A stretch of 64,000 nucleotides of DNA from Candidatus Woesearchaeota archaeon (GTDB taxonomy: Archaea; Nanobdellota; Nanobdellia; Woesearchaeales; JABGUJ01). The position numbers were made by a program, and so were the translations under genes. The stretch is from the NCBI GenBank assembly GCA_018646625.1, contig JABGUJ010000004.1:1-64000 (forward strand), read 5' to 3'. Below are positions 51,694 through 60,200 of the stretch, in pieces (positions within the stretch are counted from its first letter, which is position 1; each line of letters opens with the position of its first letter). The notes beneath the pieces are model-generated. The model had not been told where the DNA came from. It did no database searches and saw only the letters and a program-made list of their open reading frames with translations.

Positions 51694-51948
51694 TCATCCT
51701 AAAAGCTTTCTAACAAACCTTGGATGAACTCTGTGGCATATTAATTGGTGCTCAACTTGCTCTTTACTATATCCTAAACTCAGGAGACCTCTAACATACC
51801 CTCTCATTTTGCTAACATAATCTTTACGTCTTTTCTTTTCCTTTTCTTGCTTAAGATATACATCTAATCCATAGTATCCTATTGCAACAAAACAAATAAG
51901 AAAACCTAACAGCAAAACAACATTCGAAATTGTTAATTCATTAACCAC
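51694..51948 (-). CDS. 84-residue membrane-anchored helical protein
   Basis: GTG start preceded by AGGGGGT. One membrane helix (about 8-28), a basic stretch (KQEKEKKRRKD) and a helical pair 'LSLGYSKEQVEHQLI' and 'HPRFVRKLL'. The layout matches the N-terminal half of the neighbouring 137-aa protein, suggesting paralogy. Function unknown. Confidence 0.6.
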   Translation of the reverse strand: MVNELTISNVVLLLGFLICFVAIGYYGLDVYLKQEKEKKRRKDYVSKMRGYVRGLLSLGYSKEQVEHQLICHRVHPRFVRKLLG

Positions 51949-52049
51949 TTCTAATACCCCCTAAATCAAAAATACACAACAAATATAAAAAGTTTACTAT
52001 CATTTAGTAACGTCAAAACACCTTAATATGTTTGCGAATTCAGTGCAAT

Positions 52050-52098
52050 TAACGTCTGTGTCGGGGTTGTAGCCTCTGCACAGGTATCACTTTTTTTT
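52050..52098 (+). ncRNA. candidate small structured RNA with a T8 terminator
   Basis: A G+C-rich island in an AT-rich gap. CTGTG (52056-52060) pairs with CACAG (52079-52083), and inside it GGGG (52063-52066) pairs with CCTC (52073-52076) around a TTGTAG loop. Eight T follow at 52091-52098. A TATA-like CCTTAATATG (52021-52030) is at a suitable distance upstream. No family is recognised. Confidence 0.35.
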
Positions 52099-52116
52099 GC
52101 TACTTCGCTATAGCAA
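52097..52116. repeat. perfect inverted repeat (hairpin) before the surface-protein promoter
   Basis: TTGCTA (52097-52102) and TAGCAA (52111-52116) with an 8-nt loop. It could end a transcript or bind a regulator; it precedes the TATA box at 52129-52137. Confidence 0.45.
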
Positions 52117-52128
52117 ATAAACAGAAAC

Positions 52129-52137
52129 ATTTAAATA
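52129..52137 (+). promoter_or_regulatory. TATA box of the surface-protein gene
   Basis: ATTTAAATA lies about 95 nt before ATG 52231. It predicts an unusually long ~70-nt 5' leader for this genome, where most genes are leaderless. Confidence 0.5.
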
Positions 52138-52230
52138 TCTGGCCCAGTTTCTTAGAGGTTGTTAGGGGGGTACCGTAGGTAAGTTGCTCTTCTAGATACA
52201 CTATTCACAATCCTGAGGAGGTTGAATAAT

Positions 52231-53586
52231 ATGAAAATAAAAGCATTAACCTTAATGGTTTTGATTGTTGGCTTATTGCTAGCATCAGTCTCCGTAAGCG
52301 CGGAGAATTTTGGTTCATCCCTTGGTGTAGATATCACTAGGGTAGAAGTAAATGACGTTGTTGTAACAAACGACCAAGTAATTAGAACTCAGTTCGACAG
52401 AGGACAAGAACTTGAAATTAGAGTAACTGTTCAGTCCAATTTAACTGAGGTTGCAAGAGATGTTCAAATCGAAGCAAAGATATATGGTGATGATCACTTT
52501 GATATATCTGATTCTTCTGACACTTTTGACATCGAACCCGGTGTAGTATACACTGAGAAAATGAGGCTTCAAATTCCTGACTTAGTTGACAGGGACGATT
52601 ACAAGCTAAGAATTTTAGTTTCTGATAGATATTCTGCATTAAGTATCTTTAACTACAACTTGCAAATATCTACTGAGAAAAATAAAGTTTCTATTGAAGA
52701 TGTTGTCTTTACTCCATCAAATGATGTACAGGCAGGGAGAGCTCTTCTAGCAACTGTAAGACTTGAAAACTTTGGTGAAGAAAGAGAAGAAGGTCTAAAA
52801 GTTGAACTAGCTATACCTGAGCTTGGCGTATCCGCTGTTGACTACATTGACGAACTTGATGAAGACGACGAGATTTCAAGTGAGGAGCTATTCCTAAGAA
52901 TTCCAAGATGTACAGCAAATGGTAGATATGATGCTACTGTAACTGTCTCATACGATGATGGATTCGAAAAAGAAAGCAAGGATTACTACATCAATGTTGT
53001 CGAAGATGACGCTGCATGTGCTATGGAAGCAGGTGTTCCTACACAACCTTCCACTCCATCAACACAACCTCAACCTCCTGTTACTGAGGAAAAGACCATA
53101 ATTAATTTGGGAACTCAAACTAATGTGTTGACTAAAGGAGAAGGTGGAGCAATCTATCCTGTAACTTTAACTAACCAAGGTGCAACTGCAAAGACATACA
53201 CTCTAAGTATCTCTGGCGTTGAAACTTTTGGAACAGTAAGAGTTAGTCCAAGCAACGTAGTTGTTGTTGAACCTTACAAGTCTGAACAAGTATTTGTGTT
53301 TGTTGCCGCTAACGAAGCTGCAGCTGCTGGCGCAAAAACTTTCACTGTAACTGTAACATCTGGCGGCGAGTTATTACAAGCTATGACTCTTGCAGCAGAC
53401 GTTGTTGATTCAGCTGCATCAGCTGACGCAGACAGTGAAGCTACTACTAAAGGCTTATGGGTTGCAGTAATTGTTTTGATAGTGCTAATCGTTTTAGTTG
53501 CACTCCTTGTTGGTTTCAAGAAAATGAAATCTGGCAGAGATGGCGAAGATGACGAAGACTTAGACGCTGGTCAAACATATTACTAA
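52231..53586 (+). CDS. secreted, C-terminally membrane-anchored surface protein with Ig-like/CARDB repeats
   Basis: About 451 aa. Signal peptide (1-25, ending SVSVSA), beta-rich repeats (about 30-140, 145-260 and 285-395; the last is NEW3/CARDB-like, ITNxG-type 'YPVTLTNQGATAKTYTLSI'), a Thr/Ser/Pro linker (about 265-280), a C-terminal membrane helix (about 410-430) and an acidic tail (GEDDEDLDAG). Resembles archaeal S-layer-associated or cell-surface proteins. GAGGAGG 8 nt before ATG 52231 and a long structured leader suggest high expression. T-rich terminator follows. Confidence 0.82.
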   Translation: MKIKALTLMVLIVGLLLASVSVSAENFGSSLGVDITRVEVNDVVVTNDQVIRTQFDRGQELEIRVTVQSNLTEVARDVQIEAKIYGDDHFDISDSSDTFDIEPGVVYTEKMRLQIPDLVDRDDYKLRILVSDRYSALSIFNYNLQISTEKNKVSIEDVVFTPSNDVQAGRALLATVRLENFGEEREEGLKVELAIPELGVSAVDYIDELDEDDEISSEELFLRIPRCTANGRYDATVTVSYDDGFEKESKDYYINVVEDDAACAMEAGVPTQPSTPSTQPQPPVTEEKTIINLGTQTNVLTKGEGGAIYPVTLTNQGATAKTYTLSISGVETFGTVRVSPSNVVVVEPYKSEQVFVFVAANEAAAAGAKTFTVTVTSGGELLQAMTLAADVVDSAASADADSEATTKGLWVAVIVLIVLIVLVALLVGFKKMKSGRDGEDDEDLDAGQTYY

Positions 53587-53612
53587 TTTTTTTCTTTTTT
53601 CTCTTTTACTTT
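53587..53612 (+). terminator. T-rich terminator after the surface-protein gene
   Basis: Runs of 5-7 T directly after the stop codon, between convergent genes. Confidence 0.45.
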
Positions 53613-54360
53613 ATTCTTTTGCTATTTTCCATAAATACTCAAATTGTTTTTTGTAACTATTAGCAATAATCTTATTCTTAATCATGATAACCATTGGCTT
53701 ACCAACTATGACCATTATAGCAAAGTAGTCGCCAAACATTTCCGTTAGTGCTTCAGGAGCTAAATCGTTAGGTATAAATTTTATTTTTGTTTTGGGTAGG
53801 TCTTTTCTTTTCTCTCCTCGATCTCTGGCTTCTTCACTAAATAACATCCTTGCTGCTATTTTTTTTTGCACTCTTCTTGCTTGCCATCCTGTGAAGTATT
53901 CACCCATTACTTTGTAAGTTGACTTTGGTGTTCCAATAAGATAGAATGTATCATCTGGTTTCATCAACTCGAATATCAACTCAGAGAATCTTTTTACTCC
54001 TGACTTACCCTCAAAGATTGTTATTTCATCTTTTGTACCTGCATACTCTAACTTAGTTTGCAGCTCCGGCATTATGTTGTCTAATATTTTTTCTCGTTCA
54101 TCTATTTCTTTTCTTTTTTCATTCAACAGATCCTTCAAACTCTCAGGTTTATTTGCTAAGAAGTGCTGAGTATTATGTTTCTTGATGATTGTAACTAGTC
54201 CTTTGTCACTTAATCTCTCGAGAATGTCATATATCTTAGAATGAGATACTTTAGCTTCCTTAAGCAATGCTCCTACTGTGCACTCTCCTATTTCTAGTAA
54301 TGCCCAATATACCTTACTCTCTCCTTTCGTTAAACCTAACGATTCTAGTTCTTCTATCAT
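53611..54360 (-). CDS. TrmB family transcriptional regulator
   Basis: 249 aa. N-terminal winged HTH (about 5-70: LGLTKGESKVYWALLEIGECTVGALLKEAKVSHSKIYDIL), a short coiled coil (about 80-105) and a C-terminal phospholipase-D-like TrmB domain (about 115-245). TrmB proteins sense sugars and regulate transport or glycolytic genes. It is divergent from the solute-binding lipoprotein gene at 54437, its most likely target. An ATCCCC/GGGGAT inverted repeat covers its own transcription start. Confidence 0.88.
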   Translation of the reverse strand: MIEELESLGLTKGESKVYWALLEIGECTVGALLKEAKVSHSKIYDILERLSDKGLVTIIKKHNTQHFLANKPESLKDLLNEKRKEIDEREKILDNIMPELQTKLEYAGTKDEITIFEGKSGVKRFSELIFELMKPDDTFYLIGTPKSTYKVMGEYFTGWQARRVQKKIAARMLFSEEARDRGEKRKDLPKTKIKFIPNDLAPEALTEMFGDYFAIMVIVGKPMVIMIKNKIIANSYKKQFEYLWKIAKE

Positions 54361-54361
54361 T

Positions 54362-54382
54362 ATCCCCTTATGGTGGGGGGAT
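54362..54382. promoter_or_regulatory. inverted-repeat operator between trmB and the solute-binding gene
   Basis: ATCCCC (54362-54367) and GGGGAT (54377-54382) are separated by 9 nt. The repeat overlaps the predicted trmB start and lies next to the shared TATA element (54387-54394), so it is a candidate TrmB autoregulatory site. Confidence 0.5.
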
Positions 54383-54386
54383 TATC

Positions 54387-54394
54387 TTTATATA
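54387..54394. promoter_or_regulatory. TATA element between divergent trmB and solute-binding genes
   Basis: TTTATATA on plus, read as TATATAAA on minus. It predicts starts near 54364 (minus) and 54418 (plus), each giving short leaders. Confidence 0.45.
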
Positions 54395-54436
54395 TTTTGC
54401 GTATCTTATAGGTAGTAACGGTTTGGAGGTACTAAA

Positions 54437-55492
54437 ATGAGAATATTGGTTATAGCTTTAGCTTTATTAATAATTACGGGCTGTGGCGTATCTGGAGAGG
54501 TTGTAAAAACTGAAGATTTGCTAACAATTGGTGCTATTTTGCCATTGACTGGTCCTGCGTCTTTTGTAGGTCAAGAACATCTTAAAGGTATGGAACTAGC
54601 TGTTGATTCGGGCATTGAAATTATCTACGAAGATTCCGCTGCCAACCCTAAGAATGCAATTAACCAGTTTACTACTTTGGTAACTTTTCAAGATATTGAT
54701 GCTGCCATTGCAATCTTAACTCCTGTTGCTGAGGTTGTTGCACCTCTTGCACAACAACATGAAATTCCTCTCTTGCTAACAACAGTATCTCTTGATTCGG
54801 TAGAAGATGAGCGAGATTTTGTGTTCAGAGATTTTACAAACTCTAAACAAGATGCTGGATTAAGTGCAAAATTTGCTAGAGATCATCTTAATGCAACAAC
54901 TGCGGTTATTTTATACATCTTCGACGACTACGGTAAGTCTTACTCCGATGCATTTACTACTGAATTTGGAGGTGCTGTCAAAACATTTGGCTTTGAAAGA
55001 TCGGATGCAGATTTTAGAAGTCAATTGTTAAAAGCAAAAGCTCTAGACTCTGATGTGCTTTATGTTATTGGTTATGACAACCACATAGTTAACGTAGTGC
55101 GTCAAGCAAAAGAGCTAGAGCTCGACACAACATTCATGAGTAACTGGGTTTTAGCTTCGCCTTTAATCTTAGAAAACGCAAAAGGTGCGGTTGATGATGT
55201 ATACATAACAACTCCTGATTTTTATGTTGATACTCGGAAAGAAGTTGTTGAGTTCAAAGAACGTTTTTTCAACAAACATGGTCATTATCCTGATGCTTAT
55301 GCTGCTTTAGGATATGATGCTGTGAAAATGTTGGCGTTTGCTCATAAATCTGGAGACATCAAAGCAGGGTTGCAAGGAATCAGTGGCTACAAGTCTCTAA
55401 TGGGTGAAATGTCTGTAGATCAAGATGGCGAAATGAGCTTTCCGTTACGTTTTGCTAAAGTGGTTGATGGCTCCGTTATTAGGCTATCTTGA
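54437..55492 (+). CDS. ABC-type solute-binding lipoprotein (type I periplasmic-binding fold)
   Basis: 351 aa. Lipoprotein signal (hydrophobic 1-13 ending LIITGC, lipobox Cys at about 16). Then LTIGAILPLTGPASFVGQEHLKGMELA, the start typical of branched-chain amino-acid/Peripla_BP_6 receptors, and the two-lobe pattern VIYIFDDYGKSY...DVLYVIGYDN...DAYAALGYDAVKML. No permease or ATPase genes are adjacent, so it may be an orphan receptor. GGAGG precedes the ATG. Likely regulated by the divergent TrmB. Confidence 0.88.
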   Translation: MRILVIALALLIITGCGVSGEVVKTEDLLTIGAILPLTGPASFVGQEHLKGMELAVDSGIEIIYEDSAANPKNAINQFTTLVTFQDIDAAIAILTPVAEVVAPLAQQHEIPLLLTTVSLDSVEDERDFVFRDFTNSKQDAGLSAKFARDHLNATTAVILYIFDDYGKSYSDAFTTEFGGAVKTFGFERSDADFRSQLLKAKALDSDVLYVIGYDNHIVNVVRQAKELELDTTFMSNWVLASPLILENAKGAVDDVYITTPDFYVDTRKEVVEFKERFFNKHGHYPDAYAALGYDAVKMLAFAHKSGDIKAGLQGISGYKSLMGEMSVDQDGEMSFPLRFAKVVDGSVIRLS

Positions 55493-55646
55493 TTTCTTTT
55501 TTCTTTACTTTTAAGCTCTCCCTATTAATAAATCATGCGAATTGTCTTTTTTGTGCATCTTTTTAACTATTATATAGTAGCTAGTGCTTCGAAAGATTTA
55601 TATACGAGAGAACCATCCTTTCTACATAATTAGGGGGTTGCATAAT

Positions 55647-56603
55647 ATGGTTAATATATCAAATCTTTCTGAACTAAACGACATACTTGGTAATAGTTTT
55701 GCAAACATCAAAAAGGACATGATGGAGCTTAAGAGCTCGCAAAGAGAACAGCTTTCTGGAACTAATGAACTGTCCAGAGAAATCGATCTTTTGAAGACTA
55801 AGTTTGTAGATAACAAGGCTTTTCAAAAAGAAGTCAGAGAATTACAATCAGCTCTTCGAACACTAGACAAAAAAGCTAGTGAAAAGGATGTAAATCGTCT
55901 TGTCAAGAACATAGAAGGCATGAAAGTAAAGGATGTTGATCCAAAAGATCTTGCTTTTCAGGACGACGTTAAGGACATTCGAAAAAGCTTTGATGATCTT
56001 GTTAAGAACATGAACAAGAGACTAAATGATTTAAATAAGCAATTACAAAGCATTGAAGATTCTAAAAAGTACGTTACTAACGTTAGCAATAACTTCTCAA
56101 ATAAGATCAAGAGGGTTAATGATAACGCTAAAGACATACATGAAATCAAACTTGCAATGGCTAAACTTGGTAGAACATACGCTACTTTGAAAGAACTGGC
56201 TGAGCTTAGAAAAACTCTTCTAACTCAAGAAGAAATCCAAGCACTTATCTTACAAGCTAGCAGAAAGCTGGTTTCTAAAGAAGAAGTCAAGGTTACTCTT
56301 GAACCGTTCGTAGTTGAAGAGCAAGTTGAATCAATTTTATCTGATATAAACGTAGAATTTGACAAGTTAAAGAATAAAATGCCTACAGATGCTAATATCA
56401 AGAAGTACATCAAGAAGTACAAGCTTGATTATAATGTAGAGATAGACTCCTTAAAACGAGAAAATTCTTCCTTGAAAGAAGAATTGACTGACTTAAGGTC
56501 TCAACTTTCTGAAGTCAATAAGGTTCTAGCACAACATAAGATTGTGGATAAGAACAAGAAAGGCATCAAGAAAGGTAAAAAAGGCAAGTACGAGTTCAAG
56601 TAA
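55647..56603 (+). CDS. long coiled-coil protein
   Basis: 318 aa from ATG 55647, which has AGGGGGTTG upstream; an in-frame codon at 55584 lies before the ribosome-binding site and overlaps the TATA region (TTTATATA about 55596). Nearly the whole chain is charged coiled coil in heptads (about 10-210 and 265-305) with a basic C-terminus (KKGIKKGKKGKYEFK). No membrane helix or signal peptide. Function unknown; structural or chromosome-associated roles are possible. Confidence 0.7.
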   Translation: MVNISNLSELNDILGNSFANIKKDMMELKSSQREQLSGTNELSREIDLLKTKFVDNKAFQKEVRELQSALRTLDKKASEKDVNRLVKNIEGMKVKDVDPKDLAFQDDVKDIRKSFDDLVKNMNKRLNDLNKQLQSIEDSKKYVTNVSNNFSNKIKRVNDNAKDIHEIKLAMAKLGRTYATLKELAELRKTLLTQEEIQALILQASRKLVSKEEVKVTLEPFVVEEQVESILSDINVEFDKLKNKMPTDANIKKYIKKYKLDYNVEIDSLKRENSSLKEELTDLRSQLSEVNKVLAQHKIVDKNKKGIKKGKKGKYEFK

Positions 56604-56611
56604 TTGTTAAA

Positions 56612-56911
56612 TTATCGTTGATTTTTTTCTTTAAATTTTCTTTCCCAATAGAGGATACTCTGTCTTGTGACTTCTAATCCATACAAATCTTTGAGGTACT
56701 CAACAACTTCTGCCAGACTATAATTGTTTTCCCGCATCTTTAATGCAATTTCAATTTCATCTCGAGAATGCCTGAAACGATTGAATCCGTCATCTGGGGT
56801 AAAGAATTTGCTACATTCATTGCATTTGAAAACTTCTTTTTCTCCTGAATTGTTTTTCCTAACCGCATGTCTTTTCACATCAGGACTTTTGCATTTGCTA
56901 CATTCAATCAT
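56612..56911 (-). CDS. zinc-ribbon / HTH protein (transposase-N-terminus-like)
   Basis: 99 aa from ATG 56911, 26 nt from TATA on minus. CSKC...CNEC forms a zinc ribbon (about 4-35) followed by an HTH (about 50-95: YSLAEVVEYLKDLYGLEVTRQSILYWERKF). This combination is the N-terminal DNA-binding part of several archaeal IS transposases, but no DDE domain follows, so it is either a domesticated DNA-binding protein or a remnant. No IS ends are visible. Confidence 0.65.
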   Translation of the reverse strand: MIECSKCKSPDVKRHAVRKNNSGEKEVFKCNECSKFFTPDDGFNRFRHSRDEIEIALKMRENNYSLAEVVEYLKDLYGLEVTRQSILYWERKFKEKNQR

Positions 56912-56929
56912 TATGGTAGCAATAAACAA

Positions 56930-57214
56930 CTAATATTTAACTCCAACGTTAATTTAACACTTCATTAAAAAAAATAACAAGGTTTAAATACGGTTTTGTT
57001 TCTTCTTATAAGAATCCGTAAAGATTATGTTTATTTTTGGCGTTCGATCGAGAAAATATAGATTGAACAATGATAAAAAAGGGGTTTGATTAGACTTGAG
57101 AGAAATAAGAGGTGATTATTACATTCTTACTAGAGGCTTTGCCTCTTTCACTACTTACACTAGTTCTATCTTTGCGGAAAGTTTAACTAGAAAAAATGTT
57201 GGGGGTGACTGTCA
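56930..57214 (+). promoter_or_regulatory. promoter and leader of the giant surface-protein gene
   Basis: TTTAAATA (about 56982-56989) is a candidate TATA box; a transcript from about 57010 would have a ~200-nt leader. The leader contains a perfect hairpin AGAGGC-TTT-GCCTCT near 57133-57149 and a possible 40-codon frame (TTG 57096 to TGA 57218) that overlaps the GTG start by one shift. Nothing else coding is seen. Confidence 0.4.
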
Positions 57215-60200
57215 GTGAATATTGGCAGGTTAACCCTTCTTTTCCTTATCCTTTATTCACTATGCGTAACACCTGTGGACATTGCCTCTGCAACTGATGT
57301 TGGTAATGTTTCAAATCCTGGTTATTTCTATGGATTAAATTATCCTGTTGAAGAACCAGCTATATTGTGTTTAGATAATAATGATTGTTCTGATGATTCT
57401 TATTGTTCTGAAGGATCTTGCTTAGAATGCAATCCTTTTGATGATTCTGATGGTATTTGTTGTAATGGTGAGTTGGCCGGTGATTGTAGTCCTTCTACTG
57501 AAGATAACTGCCAAGATAATATTGATAATGACTTCGATTCTTTAACAGATTGTCTCGACGAGGATTGTGATTGGATTTATTTATCCGAATCTAATGCTTA
57601 TTGTAATTATGATGTTGAAGATTTATGTTACGATAACTTTGACAACGACGGAGATTCTCTTGTAGATTGTGATGATTCTGATTGTTCTGAAGACGCGGGT
57701 TGTGTTGAAGAAATTATTTCTCCTTATACCACTGAAGATGTCCCTTACTCTACATCTGCTGTGAATGGTGAATTATATGATTTTGAGCAATTTGACTGGT
57801 TAGGTAATGACACTTTCGAAGACGTCAGTAACAATGATTCTGCGCTTGATTTGACTGCACTTTATGCGTCTGACAACTCTTCTCATTTGTTTTTCAGAAT
57901 GACGCTTGCAAATCTATCAAACTTAACGCACGTTTGCGACGGAGGCACATTTCCCACTACCTTTGCAGATTATACTGTGTATTTAGATCTGAATGGTTCT
58001 GGTGGTTGTGATCAGTTTTGCATGCCCGACAGCGACGCACTCATTATTTTGGGATTTAATGATACTGGCGTAGATTCCTGGGGCTTGGAAAATTGGAATG
58101 GTTCTGAGTTTGTTGAAAATGAGTCGGCAACACTTCTTTACAACTTTTCATGTAATAATAATACAATAGATCTGGGAATTTCTTTGGACGATTTAGGATT
58201 TAACGAGAGCTACTTTGAATTTTCATTTATTACATCAGAAGAAGGTCCACCTATAGACGATACTAACTTATTTAATTACACGTTTGGAGAAGATCATCCT
58301 CTTGAACCTTTCTTCGATGATTTTACTGGAACCTTTATTGATCTTAATCGTTACTCTGCAATGCCTATGGGTCTTTCTGTCGATCAAGACGATATGATAA
58401 TAATGAACGGCTCTGGGGATAGTAGTATGGGCGTCTTTATTACTGAAGATGAAATAGATCATCACAGTTATTTTAGTGCAAGTGTGAATGTTAGTATTGA
58501 AAACTTTACTTCGATTGTTGGACAAAACGATACTTCGGCAAGATTGGTTGCATATGATCTTGGTGGTGACGCAATGCTTGCAGGTTGCTCGATTGACCTA
58601 AGAGACTACGGGCCTGTGTTGGCTGCTTCGAATGGCGAACAGAGCGAACAGGGATACGTCAGTACTCCTGTATCAGCAAGTTCTGGAGAACTTACTATGT
58701 ACTTTGATAATTCTACTGGCATGACTTATTGTAGTTTTGATCATGAGACTCTTAGCGTAACTAATGGTTCTAACTTAGACACTGAATTAAGATTTTCTTT
58801 AATGCTAATGACGCAAAATGAGGGGAGTAATGGAGGGGGTGTTGAAGTCAATGCAACTTTTGATGATTTATACTTTAATTACACTACTGAAGCAGAACCT
58901 GAAGAAGCCCCTTCTTCATTTAATTTTAATTCATCACACTTTTTAGGGTCCGATGTAAATGACACTTATGTAGGACTATTTGCTCATCACAATATAACTT
59001 CAGTTTACGGTGCGGATAACGGCACTCATTTTTTTGGAAGAATTGTTTTGAATGACACAGACTCTCTTGATGAATGTGGTGGGTCTTATCCATCTGGTTC
59101 TGAACAAACGGCTTATGGTTTTGTTTTTAACACAACCCCTGGCGGATTAGATGATATGGGTGAAATTGGCACTGACTACCAAGTTACAATTTACATTAAT
59201 GAAACAGCAACTCAAAAATCATTTAGTTTCTGGAACGGTTCCGAGATGGAACCTACAAACCTGGGAGACGCAAATGCAACAATTGTTTGTGGTTATGGTA
59301 TTGACTTTATGGTTAATCTAAGTCAAATTAATGCATCAGAAGAAAATGGAATTGGATTAAACCCTTTTGTTTACAACTTTACACCCCTGATGGGGCCAAT
59401 AGATGACTGGCCAGCTAATGATCCATTTTATGAATATCAATATAGTGATCAAGAAGATCAACCGTTAACAACATTTATGTTTCCGGATTTACTAGGTAAT
59501 GATACTACTGACGACTCTGCAGTTTATGCATATCAAAACATAACTGCTGCTTACGCCAGAGATGATGGAAACCAATTCTTTACTCGAGTTGTCTTTGATG
59601 ACCTATCTGATCTAGATGTGTGTGGTGGTCTGGAACCACAAGGTTCTATTTATACTTCTGTTGGCTTAGAAATCAATACAACACCTGGTGGTGTCCCAGG
59701 TGGTCAAGGCTATGAAGGTGCTGAATTTGACATTATTTTAGTGTTAAATGCTACCAGCACAAACGGACCTTATATAGGGGAGTGGAATGGATCTGATTGG
59801 GACTCTGGCAACTTTAATAACTCTCTTGATGATTATGCAGTTCTTTGTGACATGAATGCAATTGATATTGCCTTCGATGTTAGGGGATTGAATGTTTCTC
59901 CAGGTACAACAATAGATTTAGTATACTATACTTTTAATGGCTCTGCGCCTTTAGATGATTGGCCAGGCAGTAATCCTATCTACACACAATACACAACAAA
60001 ATCCCAGGAACAACCAGGTGGCCAAGGACTATACATGTTCGGTCCTCAGCATTCGCTAGGTGAAGATTTACAAGACAACGCTACTCCTGCTGTTGCAAAT
60101 ATAACTGAAGTGCTGGTGGCTGATAATGGAACAATGTTATTTACATCAATGAAATTTGATGATCTATCTGATTTATCTTATTGTGGTGGATCTTCATCTG

